DNA from: Diphasiastrum complanatum
Taxonomy: Eukaryota; Streptophyta; Lycopodiopsida; Lycopodiales; Lycopodiaceae
Length of the DNA stretch: 64,000 bases
NCBI GenBank assembly: GCA_029204225.1
Contig: CM055109.1
Span: 48,942,599-49,006,598 of the forward strand
Direction of reading: 5' to 3'
Part shown: positions 11,093 to 22,838 of the stretch, piece after piece
Layout: each line of letters opens with the position of its first letter
Position numbering within the stretch: position 1 is the first letter of the stretch
Translations under genes and position numbers: made by a program
The notes under the pieces: model-generated
Told to the model about the DNA's origin: nothing
Seen by the model: the letters and a program-made list of their open reading frames with translations, nothing else
Database searches by the model: none

Positions 11093-11699
11093 ATAGGTTC
11101 AAAATTCGAGAGAACAAGGAAGTACTCAACGGACGGGATCAATCATCATAGTTAGTTGATTCGACCATTTTTGAGAAAGAGAGGAGGTGATGTCCCTAGC
11201 CAGCTCTTAATTTCGATCTTCATCTACAATGGTGGCAGCTTTGTGAAATGATCTAGTGCTACAAGGAGAAGGGTTGTGCTGTGCATGTCTGCCTCAGATC
11301 TGTCGCTCTAGCATTAGGCCCTACTATGGACTAGATAATGGTTGTTTGGAGGCCCATTCAACTGGACCCATTCCACCACCCAAAAACACCTTGTGATAGG
11401 CTCCAACATCATATCCTTGTCCTTCACCGTCACCCTCCCAAAAGCATCCTTATCCTATTGTTCCTTAAACGCAAAGTTATCTCGCTCTATGTGCCTTAAC
11501 TCATCCCTACTATTATTTATTTATTTATTTTTTATGTAGGAGCTCCAACCATCATCCAACTTACAATCGAGCTTTGCGTGAATTTTTAAAGTGGGTGGGA
11601 TGGATATGCATTGGCATGGATAGGTGTGTGGAAGGAGTTTCACCACTGTAGTTACTTTGCATGAATTAGCTGCATTTTGCACACATAGAGAACAACTAC
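11093..11699. other. internal remnant after the LTR, no gene recognised
   Basis: No gag or pol is readable on the plus strand. On the minus strand around 11350-11500 there is a fairly long protein-like stretch (GRVTVKDKDMMLEPITRCFW) broken by a stop; I do not recognise it. Confidence 0.35.
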
Positions 11700-11939
11700 A
11701 TGCTATATAGATTGAGTGAGAGCAATGCATTAAGGTACCTCCAATATGTCAAGTTGGGGTACTTAATGTCACTATTAGGCCTAGTGGACCCACAAGTCCC
11801 TACCAAGTTAATAGCTAACTCTAAGTTTAGTGGGCCTAGTATAATAAATGACCATGGTTACACAATTCTCGACCTTTTGGGTCAAAGTAACTTATGGTAA
11901 TGTAAGCAATTCCATTTACATTCCAACACCCTCCTTAAA
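11700..11939 (-). repeat. start of a minus-strand Copia 3' LTR with polypurine tract
   Basis: On the minus strand a purine run (TTTAAGGAGGG, 11929-11939) is directly followed by TGTTGGAATG, the usual start of a Copia LTR, at 11928. The LTR runs leftwards for at least 200 bp; its far end was not found. It belongs with the minus-strand pol relic at 12102-13358. Confidence 0.55.
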
Positions 11940-12101
11940 TGGAAATGCATAACATAACATGAAGTAACTTCTTGAAAGAGAAAAATGCAACTTACTGTCC
12001 GAATTTCATGTCGCCAAATAAACTTCGCATCGAAGTAGTCGAAATCTCATCCCCAATCATGTCCAACATATAAAAGGAAAATAATGCGTAATAATGAAGC
12101 A

Positions 12102-13358
12102 TCAAGTCGAAGATTGCTCGAATTTTTCAGCCTTTGCCAAAACATCAAATTGAAAAGGTTTCGCATGAAACTTTTCAGTAATGCATCCATCACATGCATC
12201 AACTTGCGGTGACTTTAAAAAAGAAGATTGCTTCAACATCTGTTCAATGTATCGTTGTTGAGAGATGAAGATTCCAGCCCCATGTGGAAGATCAACAAGA
12301 ACCGAAGTGTGGTTCTTCATGAGTGAGTCATACTCCTCTTGCATCGCATCCTCCCAACATTTTACTCCTTTGGCCTGCTCATAAAAAACAGGTTCTACTG
12401 CACCATCCTGAATAGAAGTAAGAGCAAAATAAAAAAAATTAGCAAATTCTACTGATTAGGAGAGGCACGAGTCTTCCCTTCATAGAAATGATCCACTTTG
12501 CTGTCCTGCAAAGTTTGCAACAACCATTTAGGGACTGGTTTGGGCTGTCCAACAGCCTTACCTTTCTCAACACTTTGCTTTCCAAAGTGTTCCGAACTCG
12601 GACCTTGCTGTCCAGAGTCTTCAATAGGCTGCTCTTCACCATAAATAGGTTCTTCTTGATGAACTATGGGTTGCAAAATTGAAGAAATAGTGGGCTCTCC
12701 ACTAGAAGTAGATGGCAGTCCCTCCTCTTCATGATTAGATGGCAAAACCAAATCTGGAAATATTTCAACACATGCATCATGGGGGAAGTCCCCTGACACG
12801 AGTGGCGCAACATCATAGGAGGTCTTTTCATCAAAATGAACATCACGACTCACTATGATTGTATTAGTATCCAAATTGGACAACCTATAGGCCTTGCTTT
12901 CACTACTATAGCCAACAAAGATGCACTTAACTCTTTTATCATCAAGTTTGGATCAAAGCTTATCGGGAATGAAAGAATAAGCCGTGCAACCAAAGATACG
13001 AAAGTGAGAAACCTTGGGCTTCTTACCATACCAAACTTCATATGGAGTCTATACCTTCAAGGCTTTAGTAGGACACCGATTGCTAACGTATGCCGCCGTT
13101 ATGACCGCTTCCGCCCAAAATTTATGAGGCAGGCCCTTTGCTTTCAACATGCATCGAGCCATGTCCATAATAGTGCGATTCTTCCTTTCGGCAACACCAT
13201 TTTGTTGAGGTGTATAAGGAGTTGTCATTTGATGTTGGATACCTTTGCTTTGAAGATAAGTATCGAACGTATTCTTTATATATTCCCCTCCTCAGTCGGT
13301 ACGTAAGACCTTCAAAGAGTGCCCAAACTGATTTTCGATCATTGCTAGAAAATCCTTA
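12102..13358 (-). pseudogene. Copia integrase-RT relic with the RT core deleted
   Basis: Minus-strand reading from 13358 leftwards gives the Copia integrase core (GEYIKNTFDTYLQSKGIQHQ, then TPYTPQQN), the end of integrase (AYRLSNLDTNTIIVSRDVHF), an acidic linker, and the RT start (WEDAMQEEYDSLMKNHT, then VLVDLP). The next residues are GIFISQQRYIEQML, which normally lie well after the YVDD active site. RT motifs in between, including YVDD, were therefore deleted cleanly in frame. No RNase H follows before the polypurine tract and LTR near 11930. Stops and frame changes occur in the integrase part. It ends at 13358 against a Gypsy fragment on the other strand. Confidence 0.8.
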
Positions 13359-13363
13359 AAGCG

Positions 13364-13684
13364 TTGAAAACACAAGTGGCTGAGTTGTTTATTCAGAATA
13401 TTGTCAGGTTACATGGTCTTCCGAAGTCCATAGTTTCTGACAGGGATCCCAAGTTTACGGGAAATTTTTGGATTGAGGTGTTCGCCAAGCTGGGAACACA
13501 GTTGCGGATGAGTAGCTCTGAGCATCCTCAGACGGATGGTCAGACAGAGCGAGTGAATCAGATCTTGGAAGATATGCTTAGGGCATATGTGAGTAGTATG
13601 CAAACAGACTGGGTAAAGCATTTACCGCTATTGGAGTTTGCGTACAATGATAAGAGACATGCGTCCATTGGATTGAGTCCATTT
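13364..13684 (+). pseudogene. Gypsy integrase core fragment
   Basis: This encodes the centre of a Ty3/gypsy integrase: LHGLPKSIVSDRDPKF with its catalytic Asp, then [15 protein letters not shown] with the catalytic Glu, then LEFAYNDKRHASIGLSPF. The left end joins a Copia integrase on the opposite strand. The right end is cut by the LTR of the Copia element at 13685, five residues before the usual LYG motif. The rest of the Gypsy element was not found. Confidence 0.9.
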
Positions 13685-14841
13685 TGTTGAACTTGTAAAC
13701 CTTGTTAAATAAATAGAACTTGTCACATGGGTACAAAAATACTTTGAGGCAAATTTTTTTGTGCAAACTTGTGGGAGGCCCTCTTGCATGTTGATGCCAC
13801 ATACCCACTTGAGTTTGGTAGACCCCCATGCACGTGCATGGGGGAGAAAAAGTTAGTTTGCCACATATCCTAGTTTGCATGCAACATGCAAGATGCGTGC
13901 ATGACAAATTAGACACATGCAATTAGACATGCAAATTGCCACCTATCTTGGACACTTGGCAATAGCATGCCATGCCTTGTACATACACAATTTCTTACAA
14001 ATAGAACCTCCACGATTTGGAGAAGTGTGATTTTTGAAATAATCTTCCACTCTTCATCATCTTGTTCTATTCTTTATCTCAATTTTTGTAGTAGCTCGCA
14101 GGAGGATCTGATCTGGTTTTTTGCTTGTTACTCCTTCTTCCTTCATCAGAATTCAGTGACAACAGTTGCAATCTATTAGTTGGAGGAGGGCGCTGCTAGT
14201 CAGGTCATTCCCACCTTGAATCTGAGCAAATCTGAGCCAGGACAACAATCAAACCATTTGGAGGAGGGCGCTGGTTCTGTTTTGCTCAATCATTCATTTC
14301 TCTCTCAAATCTTGTCAGATTTGCATGAGATCTGTTGCAACTGATCCATAGAGGAGGGCGCTCCATCTCAGATCTTCTCCCACTCAATTCTCACTACTCT
14401 GGAAGCAGGGCAGCCATCCAACCATTTGAAGTAGGGCCTAGATCTGATTTCCAAATATCATCCTAACTCTCTCATAAATTGTTAGAATTTAATAGGATCT
14501 TTTGCTAGTGGTTTCTCTTGCATAGGCTCTTTCTTTCATAGTGAATAGAAGTCATATAGAAGCCTGATCAGAATCTGATTTTTCAGATCTGAGGCACCTA
14601 TTTGATGTAGCCAGCTAGTAGGGAAAAGTCCACATCTTGATTGATTCAATAGGCAATGAATAGAGTTCAAATAGGATTGAATTAAGATCATTCTTATGAT
14701 CTACAGCTTACTGTTTTATGTGTATTTCAGATGCATGTTTCATTCCTAGATCTGTTAGGCTCAAGTAGTCCTTGAAAATAGCATTTCTAGGGTCCTGAAT
14801 CCTAATTTTGAGCTATTCTAGCCTTCTCTGTTTTTCCAACA
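13685..14841 (+). repeat. 5' LTR of the Copia element
   Basis: Begins TGTTGAACTTG and ends TTTCCAACA; repeated from 19163. It carries several CATGCA motifs (about 13800-13930) and three short copies of GAGGAGGGCGCT (near 14185, 14260 and 14352). Confidence 0.93.
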
Positions 14842-14842
14842 G

Positions 14843-14854
14843 TGGTATCAGAGC
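14843..14854 (+). other. primer-binding site, initiator-Met tRNA
   Basis: TGGTATCAGAGC one base after the LTR end. Confidence 0.93.
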
Positions 14855-14870
14855 TGTGGTTACAAGAAGC

Positions 14871-16661
14871 ATGCAATCAGAAATGGCAAACACAAGCCTA
14901 CTCACCTTAAATTCAGTCGGCCTCATCTTAGAAAATGGAAGACAATATTCCATTTGGAAGACAAAGGTTATGCTGGTTCTCAAAAGAAATGAAGTATGGG
15001 AGATCATCAATGGACCTGCACCAACAGAAGGAACTATACAAAGAGATCAAGACAAGTGGAATGAAAAGAACGATCAAGCATGTGCTTGGATCAGTCTTTC
15101 CACTTCAGAGGATATTCTACTTGAAATATCTGAGATGAGTAGTGCCAAAGATATTTGGAACTATCTAAAAAACAAATTTGAAACTAAATCCACTTCTGAA
15201 GTAGTACATATGTCAAATAGATTGTATATAATGACATGGAGTGGTAAGACTGATATAAAGAAATTTATATCTGAGATGAAAAGTTATTTTACTTCTCTAG
15301 CTCTTGCAGGACAAGAATATGCTATTAATAATGGCCAGAAGTTGTCTATTTTTCTTGGTGCTCTTCCCACTTCTTTTGACTCACTTAGAACAATCCTAGC
15401 AAGAACACCTAACATGAGTTTTGAAGAAGCAAGTAATGCAGTGATCGAAGAAGATCACCTCAGGAGGGAAAGAGCAGCTCGACATCAGCATGAAAGTAAG
15501 TTACAAGAAGCCTACTTCACCAATCCGGGAGACAAGAAGAAGAAGAAGCAGAAGTCGAAGAAGAGCAAAGAGAAGGGGCCAAAACCCACATGCGACTATT
15601 GTGGGAAAGATGGCCACTTACCCACCAAGTGCTGGTGTAATCCAAAGATACCATGCATCCATTGCAAGATCACCGGACATGCAGCCATCTATTGCGAGCA
15701 AAACCTAAGGAAGAAGAAAGGAAAGTCAAAGGCACACCTTGTGGAAGACAATTCTACTTTTGAAGCTGGAGAGGCATCCAAATCAGCCGAAGAGCTTTCA
15801 TGCACCTACATGATCAATGAACATGAAGAATGCAATATGGTCTCTTCAATTAATTCAGAGATTGAGATGGTGCTTGACTCGGGTGCCACCTCACATATAG
15901 TTTCTAGTAAAAATATTGTGTCAAATCTTTCCTCTATCTTTTATGAAAAGCAAGTAATATTAGGAGATGGTAGCATGCATAAAGTTGAGGGAATAGGGGA
16001 TCTAAAACTTAGAACTTCCAAGGGGATGTTAGTTCTAAATGGAGCTCTCTATGTTCCTTCCTTAATGAAAGACCTTATTTCTGTAGCTAAAGTAATTGAT
16101 GCAGGATTAAAGGTATCCTTTGATACAGATGTATGTCGAGTCTTAGACATGAAGACAAAGTCTATTGTAACTCATGCAAGGAGAAGAAATAACCTTTATT
16201 ATTTAGAGGTTTTACCAGATAAAGAAGAGTTGCATGTAGTGTCAAACTTAGATTTTTTATGGCATAGAAGATTATGTCATGTATCTTTGAAGTCACTTCA
16301 TGAAAGAAGTTCAGCAGGCCAATTTGTTGGATGTAAGATCCAAGAAGGAATCACTAATCTCCAGTGTGATGCTTGTTATAAAGGGAAGATGCACAGATCT
16401 CCTTTTAACAAGCAAGGTTTTCGAGCTAAGAAGCCTTTAGAAATGGTTCATACAGATATCTGTGGTCCTATGAATGTTCCTTCTTTAGATGATGCTCAAT
16501 ACTTCATTACGTTCATAGATGATTATACAAGAATGTGTATTGTGTATTTCTTGAAGCAAAGATCCAAGGCATTTGAATTGTTCAAGGAATTTCAAGCTTT
16601 TGCAGAAAGGACTACAAAACACAAACTCATTCTTTTAAGATGTGATGGAGCAGGAGAATGA
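14871..16661 (+). pseudogene. Copia gag-protease-integrase (first part of polyprotein)
   Basis: The likely start is ATG 14871 or 14883, just after the primer site; the upstream in-frame ATG lies in the LTR. Gag capsid-like sequence fills the first 200 residues, followed by a Lys-rich stretch and two CCHC knuckles (CDYCGKDGHLPTKC and CIHCKITGHAAIYC). The protease has DSGATSHI (around 15878). Then come the pre-integrase motif FLWHRRLCHVS, the integrase zinc motif ending CDACYKGKMH, and the catalytic Asp residues in VHTDICGPM and FIDDYTR. The frame ends at 16661 in place of the GGEY-like integrase motif, where about two bases appear to be missing. Coding continues in another frame from 16662. 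Confidence 0.9.
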
Positions 16662-17920
16662 ATTTCTAGACTATTGCAGACAAAAGGGCATTACACATCA
16701 GGTGACTACAGCTTATACTCCCCAACATAATGGAGTTGCCGAAAGAAGAAATCAGACTCTGGTGGAGGCAGCTAAGTGCATGCTTGCACATGCACATCTT
16801 CCCAAAACTTATTGGGACGATGCGGTTGGAGCAGCCAATTACCTCTTCAATCGAGTATTGAAAACTTCTCTATATCCAAAATCTCCATATGAATTATGGT
16901 GGGGAAGGAAGCCTAGTATTGCTCATGCAAGAGTTTTCGGATGCCTAGCACATGTATTTGTGCCTAAGGACAAAAGGACAAAGCTGGACCAACATTCCAA
17001 AGTAGGTATATTTATTGGTTATGTAAATAGTACTTCTTATTACAGAGTCTATTTCCCTTCAGAAGATACTAATTTGGAATGTAGAGAAGTTATCTTTGAA
17101 GAAGACAAATTTCTAGATAACATTGATCAAATGGGATTCGACTTTTATGATCCATTTGTTTTTGAAGTACCTAAACCAAGTGCAGAACCATATGTAGATT
17201 TACATGATGACGTGCAAGATCCAGGAAGCTCAGCAAGACCAAGGAGAATTCAGCATGGAGATATACCTGAAGAACTACTTCGAAGATCCTCAAGGCTTGG
17301 TAAGGAGCCCATGAGGAAAAATCAACACAACTACCTTGTAGAGGCTTGTTGTTTTGCAGGAGAACCCGAATCTTATAAGGAAGCTATAGGAGGAAAGGAA
17401 AAGGACAAGTGGTTGCTGGCCATGCAAGATGAAATAGATTCCATGCATCGAAGGAAGGTATGGGATCTCCAACCTCTACCTGATGGAAGGAAAGCAATCA
17501 AATGCAAATGGATATTTTGATACAAGTTTGGACCAGACGGTAAGATCAATCAATATAAAGCTCGATTGGTGGCAAAAGGTTTTACTCAAAAGTTTGGTAT
17601 AGATTACTTTGACACTTTTTCCCCGGTTATCAAACATTCTAGTGTGAGATATTTTTTTGCATTTGCTGCCCAACATGGTTTAACTGTCCACTTAGTGGAT
17701 GAAAAAACAGCCTACCTTTATGGAGAATTACAAGAGGAGCTATATATGGAGCAGCCTGAGGGATTTACATCCCATGAATTTTCTAATTATGTTTGCTCTC
17801 TGAGGGGGCGCATATATGGCCTAAAGCAATCAGCAAGGGCCTGGTTCCAAAAGAAGGATGAAGGTTTGAAATTTCTTGGTTTTACTCCTACTAGTGCTGA
17901 TCCAAATGTTTATACTCAGG
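16662..17920 (+). pseudogene. Copia integrase end and RT N-terminal half
   Basis: After the frameshift, reading resumes with EFLDYCRQKGITHQ and TPQHNGVAERRN, which holds the catalytic Glu of integrase. It then runs through the integrase C-terminal part (GCLAHVFVPKDKR, GIFIGYV) and a linker to the RT start (WLLAMQDEIDSMHRRKVW). A TGA at 17518-17520 interrupts RT after KCKWIF. Beyond it the RT continues ([20 protein letters not shown], then YGLKQSARAWF) to DPNVYTQ near 17918. There the YVDD motif is expected, but a repeat of earlier sequence begins. Confidence 0.88.
17228..17654 (+). repeat. segmental duplication, first copy
   Basis: About 427 bp covering the integrase-RT linker and RT start, repeated with few differences at 17921-18348. 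Both copies carry the same TGA after KCKWIF. Confidence 0.93.
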
Positions 17921-18348
17921 AAGCTCAGCAAGACCAAGGAGAATTCAGCATGGAGATATACCTGAAGAACTACTTCGAAGATCCTCAAGGCTTGGTAAGG
18001 AGCCCATGAGGGAAAATCAACACAACTACCTTGTAGAGGCTTGTTGTTTTGCAGGAGAACCCGAATCCTATAAGGAAGCTATAGGAGGAAAGGAAAAGGA
18101 CAAGTGGTTGCTGGCCATGCAAGATGAAATAGATTCCATGCATCGAAGGAAGGTATGGGATCTCCAACCTCTACCTGAAGGAAGGAAAGCAATCAAATGC
18201 AAATGGATATTTTGATACAAGTTTGGACCAGACGGCAAGATCAATCGATATAAAGCTCGATTGGTGGCAAAAGGTTTTACTCAAAAGTTTGGTATAGATT
18301 ACTTTGACACTTTTTCCCCGGTTATCAAACATTCTAGTGTGAGATATA
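17921..18348 (+). repeat. segmental duplication, second copy, replacing the RT active site
   Basis: This near-copy of 17228-17654 sits where the YVDD motif and following RT residues should be. It differs at a few positions, for example GAGGGAAAATC against GAGGAAAAATC. After it the sequence joins the late RT region at about 18349. Confidence 0.93.
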
Positions 18349-19162
18349 TTTTCGAAGCTTCTTGATAGGTTTAACATGCAAGATTGTAAGGGGAAAATGG
18401 TTTCTATGCCTACAAGAATCGTACTATCAAAGGATGATTGTCCTACAACCGGGGAAGAAAAAGAACAAATGGCTCTTATTCCTTATCAGCATCTTATTGG
18501 TTCCCTTATATATCTAGCAACTTGGACTAGGCCTGAAATAGCTTTTTCAGTTTTCAGCCTTAGTCAGTTTAATGCTAATCCAGGATTGAAGCATTGGAAG
18601 TTAGCACAACATGTTTTGAAATATCTCAAGCATACTATAAACCATGGACTTTATTTTTCCCATGACAAGAGTATAGAGATAATCACCTATACAGATGCAA
18701 GTTGGATGTCCAGGAAGGATGATTCAAAAAGCATCTCTGGATGTGTTTGTCTAGTTGCAGGTGCAGCCATTTCATGGGTATGTAATAAGCAATCAATTGT
18801 TGCTCAATCTTCTTGTGAATTAGAATATGTAGCAGCAGCGAAGGCGTGCAATGAGATCTTATGGATGCAATATTTTTTGAACCATCTTGGTGTCTTTCAA
18901 GAAAATCCTTACTTACTTCTCATGGATAACACTTCAGCTATCCAACTAAGCAAGGATTCAGTATTTCATCCACGAACCAAACACATAGGAATGAAATATC
19001 ATCACATCAGAGATTTGGTTGAAAAACAAATCATCAAGGTTGAGTATGTACCAAGTGAGGATATGGTAGCCGACATCTTCACCAAACCTTTGGACAAAAG
19101 CTTATTTGAAAAGCATCGGGAGGCTTTGGGAGTTATTTATTTAAACAGGTTTAAGGGGGAGT
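18349..19162 (+). pseudogene. Copia RT C-terminus and RNase H
   Basis: From about 18349 the frame encodes the end of RT ([18 protein letters not shown], then LIGSLIYLATWTRPEIAF) and a full RNase H with TYTDASW, the Glu in ELEYVAAAKA, DNTSAIQLSKD and the Copia C-terminal signature DMVADIFTKPL. The frame remains open into the 3' LTR. A purine-rich tract (GGTTTAAGGGGGAG, 19148-19161) lies at its end and would prime plus-strand synthesis. The part is readable, but it cannot act without the RT core. Confidence 0.9.
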
Positions 19163-19971
19163 TGTTGAACTTGTTAACCTTGTTAAATAAATAAAACTTG
19201 TCACATGGGTACAAAAATACTTTGAGGCCCAAACTTAGGCAAATTTTTTTGTGCAAACTCGTGGGAGGCCCTCTTGCATGTTGATGCCACATACCCACTT
19301 GAGTTTGGTAGACCCCCATGCACATGTGCATGGGGGAGAAAAAGTTAGTTTGTCACATATCCTAGTTTGCATGCAACATGCAAGATGCATGCATGACAAA
19401 TTAGACACATGCAATTAGACATGCAAATTGCCACTTATCTTGGCAATAGCATACACAATTTCTTACAAATAGAACCTCCACGATTTGGAGAAGTGTGATT
19501 TTTGGAATAATCTTCCACTCTTCATCATCTTGTTCTATTCTTCATCTCAATTTTTGTAGTAGCTCATAGGAGGATCTGATTTGGTTTTTTGCTTGTTACT
19601 CCTTCTTCCCTCAGCAGAATTCAGTGACAACAGTTGCAATCTGTTAGTTGGAGGAGGGCGCTGCTAGTCAGGTCATTCCCACCTTGAATCTGAGCAAATC
19701 TGAGCCAGGACAGCAATCAAACCATTTGGAGGAGGGCGCTGGTTCTGTTTTGCTCAATCATTCATTTCTCTCTCAAATCTTGTCAGATTTGCATGAGATC
19801 TGTTGCAACTGATCCATAGAGGAGGGTGCTTCATCTCAGATCTTCTCCCACTCAATTCTCATTACTCTGGAAGCAGGGCAGCCATCCAACCATTTGAAGT
19901 AGGGCGCTGGATCAAATATCATCCTAACTCTCTCATAAATTGTCAGAATCGAATAGGATCTTTTGCTAGTG
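19163..19971 (+). repeat. 3' LTR of the Copia element, truncated
   Basis: Matches 13685-14510 from TGTTGAACTTG to TTTTGCTAGTG with small indels, including 12 extra bases near 19229. The last third of the LTR, including its CA end, is missing, and unrelated sequence follows. Confidence 0.92.
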
Positions 19972-20989
19972 TCACAGGTCTTTGTCGGGCACGGGGGTGG
20001 TACCCTATGAGTCACTCAGTATTCACAGGTCACAGGGGCCAGGCATGCCAAGTGGACTGATCACCCACAGGTGGATGCCATGTGCCAGTTGACGGGAATA
20101 GCAGGTAGAAGGACTCAAGGAGGGGGTGCCTATGGTTGGGGAGGTTGATTCTACACACCGGCTTCTAGGATTTACGAGCTTGGAGAGACTTGCTTGTGAC
20201 AAGTATACACATTGGGCTCTCACTAGTGTATGCTTGATTGTGTGATTAGTCGCTACATGCTGCTGGTGTGATTCCTCCTTCCCTTGTGATAGATTGATCC
20301 ATAGCTTGAGGGCCAGATCCGTAAGATCTAGGTTTGGTTGGGTCGGTTTGTCCACCATCCGATTCCCTTGTGTTGCTTGTATGCGGCTTGCTTAGTTTCG
20401 AATCCTTGGTTGAGGACTTTATAAACCCCCTTGGTAAATCCTTGAAAAGCATGCAACTTTTACATGGGATAGGTTGCTGATTTGTGCCTTCTTGGGCAGC
20501 AACCATCTACTAGCAAAATAGTGACCAAAACCAAGTGGAATTGGTTGATTATTGAGGCTAAGATTTTTTCCCTTGTGGATACTCTTCAAGCAAGTAAGAT
20601 TTTTCCACCAAAAGAATGGAATTTTGCCAAGAAAACACTCCTTTCTTTAGCCATTTTCCTTCTAGGCCTGTTTGGTGGAGAAAACTGCTTTTAATACAAA
20701 TTCCACACACATGTTTTCACCATAAAAGCTCCTTCTAGTTGCCCTTCCTATGACCTCCTACAGACCTAGTAGGACCTCAAATGGACATGTAGTGCTCTCC
20801 CATATGGCTTGAGCTCTCTCTCTACATGTGTGTCCCACGAGTTTTTCTCTCCCTCTAACCAAAAGTGAGGAGAGAGATCCATGTATATCATGATATTAGA
20901 GGGTGATAATATTCCCTTTTCTAGGATTCTCCAATCACTCTTTGATCTCTTATTTGTTGTAAATTGAGGATCGATGCCTATGCTAGATC
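19972..20989. other. no gene recognised
   Basis: The sequence changes abruptly at the truncated LTR. It has a G/C-richer left part (to about 20450) and no readable retroelement protein on either strand. It may contain an unidentified LTR: TTTATAAACCCC near 20420 is TATA-like, but there is no matching partner in the window. Confidence 0.4.
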
Positions 20990-21673
20990 TGCTTGAGGAG
21001 ATTTCAGGAAAACTGACATGCAATGATTAATCACTGACAAGCAAAGCTTAAACACTAACATGCAAGCTATAAAACTGACATGCAAACTTTAAACACTGAC
21101 ATGCAAGACATATAGCTTTAGGCTGACATGCAAAGGTGTTCAGTTTCTAAAATCCACCATGTAATAGGAATCACATGAATTGGATCAGCCATCTATGAGA
21201 AATCAGCATTTGATTTTTGGCTGATTGGAAGGAAGAGAAAGGGAGATCAAAGATCCAAGAACATTTACAACAAAAGGAATGTAGAATGGGTGCTTCAAGG
21301 ATAGCTTAGCCCTCCTTGTATATATAGTAGAAAATGTACAAAGTTTCATGCAAAAATCTCCACTCAATCTTGAGTTAAGGAGACATGTGTCCAGTTCTCT
21401 CTCTCTCTCTATCTAGAGAGGAAACTTCACTTATTTGTAGTGAGTCACTTAGTTAACTTGGGTCCTTCGAACTTAGGACCTTTACAAACTTTGTTCACAT
21501 TTATTTTTATCCCCCAAGCCTAAACTTGAGCGCCTAGGGCCCTCATGGACCCAACTTACATAATTCATAAGTTATCAGCAAAACCCGGTTTTTTAACATT
21601 TTACCGGTTTACATAATTGACATAATTCTTACATGTGCCGAAATTGCATGTGTCCGAGGCTAGAAACATGACA
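20990..21673 (-). repeat. probable minus-strand LTR with repeated ACATGCAA
   Basis: On the minus strand a purine tract (AGAGAGGGAAC, just right of 21673) is followed by TGTCATGTTTC at 21673, a plausible LTR start. Within it (about 21010-21130) ACATGCAA or a near variant recurs about six times at irregular spacing. The other end and a partner LTR were not located. It fits as the 3' LTR of the gag-bearing element to its right. Confidence 0.45.
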
Positions 21674-22838
21674 GTTCCCTCTCTAGGCTTGGACTACATG
21701 CATGAGGCTAGAAAAAGAGTTAGCCACAACCCACTCGAGGAAGTGGTTCTTTGCCATGCATTTCTCCTGCCGGCTCCGATGGGTTTCCATGGAAGTTCTC
21801 TGAAAATTGTTGATGTAGACCCGCTAGATAACGGATTCTTTGTAGGTTTGTTCCCCCTTCAGCTTCTTGCTGCATCAATCTGGTACTCTCCAAAATAGCA
21901 CTTGCTGGCAAATATGGTTGATCTTCAGCTACATCCTGCCACATGTCATATGGATCTGCATGCAACATCTGCAAGTATAGTAGATCAAAAGAAGTGTCGG
22001 GACAACACCCAACAAGTGTAAATGAGGTATCTTCGTCATCATTTGTAATAACCTGCACTTTAACAGTAGGTTCTTGCAGAGCTCTTCATCCTGCATCGGA
22101 GTGATTGGGCTTTGCTGCTGCACATAATCAATTATAAGCTCAACATATAAGGAGCCTGTCTCTAAACGTATGAAACTTCTCTCCTTAGCATCCTGCATGG
22201 CAGAGAGTGAAATAGATTCTTTTTGCTGAACTTGCAAAGAAGCTTTAGTAACCTCTGGCATGACAACCAAAGGCAAAGGATTTGCTGGCATAGCTCTTGC
22301 ATGCATCCCACTGGTGCTCCATCTTCAGGTTCACCCTGCAAGCAAGAAAGAAACACTTCCAGATTGGAAGAAAAAATTTCCTCATCTTGAGGATCCGCAG
22401 GACCTGACATTTCCTGCATCAAAGATAAATCAAATTCCCCCTTAAGAGGAAAAACCTGCATGTCACTTTGTGGTATCTCAAAGTGAGATTCTCCTTGAGT
22501 ACATACATCCTGCATCCAGGAGTCAGAAGTGCATACATCTTGCACCAGGAGTCAGAAGTGCATACGTCCTGCACCTGAGCCACATATGATCCAAACAAAC
22601 TTGAACCCTCAACAAACATGCAATTAGAATCAGAATCAGAATCGTACGTATCAGAAACTTCTTGACAATAATATGAATAGGACATATCAGCAAACTTGTT
22701 TGTAAGATCATCGATCCCAGAACTACTGGGTTCATCTGGATTCAGACTTGTATGAGGACCATCTTCAGCAAAAATGCACCTTTCCGTCTTCCTCCTTTTT
22801 CTTAATCTTCGGATTCTCCCGACAATAAATTGCTGCAT
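21674..22838 (-). pseudogene. unrecognised Met-Gln-rich region downstream of Copia gag
   Basis: Continuing from the zinc knuckles at 22.85-22.95 kb, minus-strand translation across three frames gives an acidic region of several hundred residues. It contains repeated Met-Gln-Asp/Glu phrases (MQDVCTSDSW more than once, MQEMSGPADPQDEE, MQDAKERSF, MQDEELC). At the DNA level a unit of about 36 bp is repeated at 22500-22580. It contains no protease, integrase, RT or RNase H motif and runs to the purine tract and probable LTR. This is either an element with gag plus an extra domain and no pol, or an elongated gag-protease linker left after pol was deleted. I do not recognise the protein. Confidence 0.5.

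Larger units (their letters stand above)
13685..19971 (+). mobile_element. Copia retrotransposon, rearranged, 3' LTR truncated
   Basis: The element has a 5' LTR (13685-14841), initiator-Met primer site, gag, protease, integrase, RT, RNase H, polypurine tract and the first 809 bp of a 3' LTR. It landed in a Gypsy integrase relic. The order is the Copia order, with integrase before RT. It is dead: there is a frameshift in integrase, an in-frame stop before RT, and a segmental duplication that replaces the RT active site. No target duplication can be checked because the 3' LTR is cut at about 19971. Confidence 0.92.

Noticed and set aside
19970-20200. Possible solo element with ends TGTCACA and TGTGACA at the point where the Copia 3' LTR stops
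   Set aside because: The Copia LTR does not resume after 20200 and the flanking five bases do not match, so no insertion can be shown.
21010-21130. Regularly repeated ACATGCAA considered as a CRISPR-like array
   Set aside because: The repeat is too short, spacing is irregular, and the context is a plant LTR.
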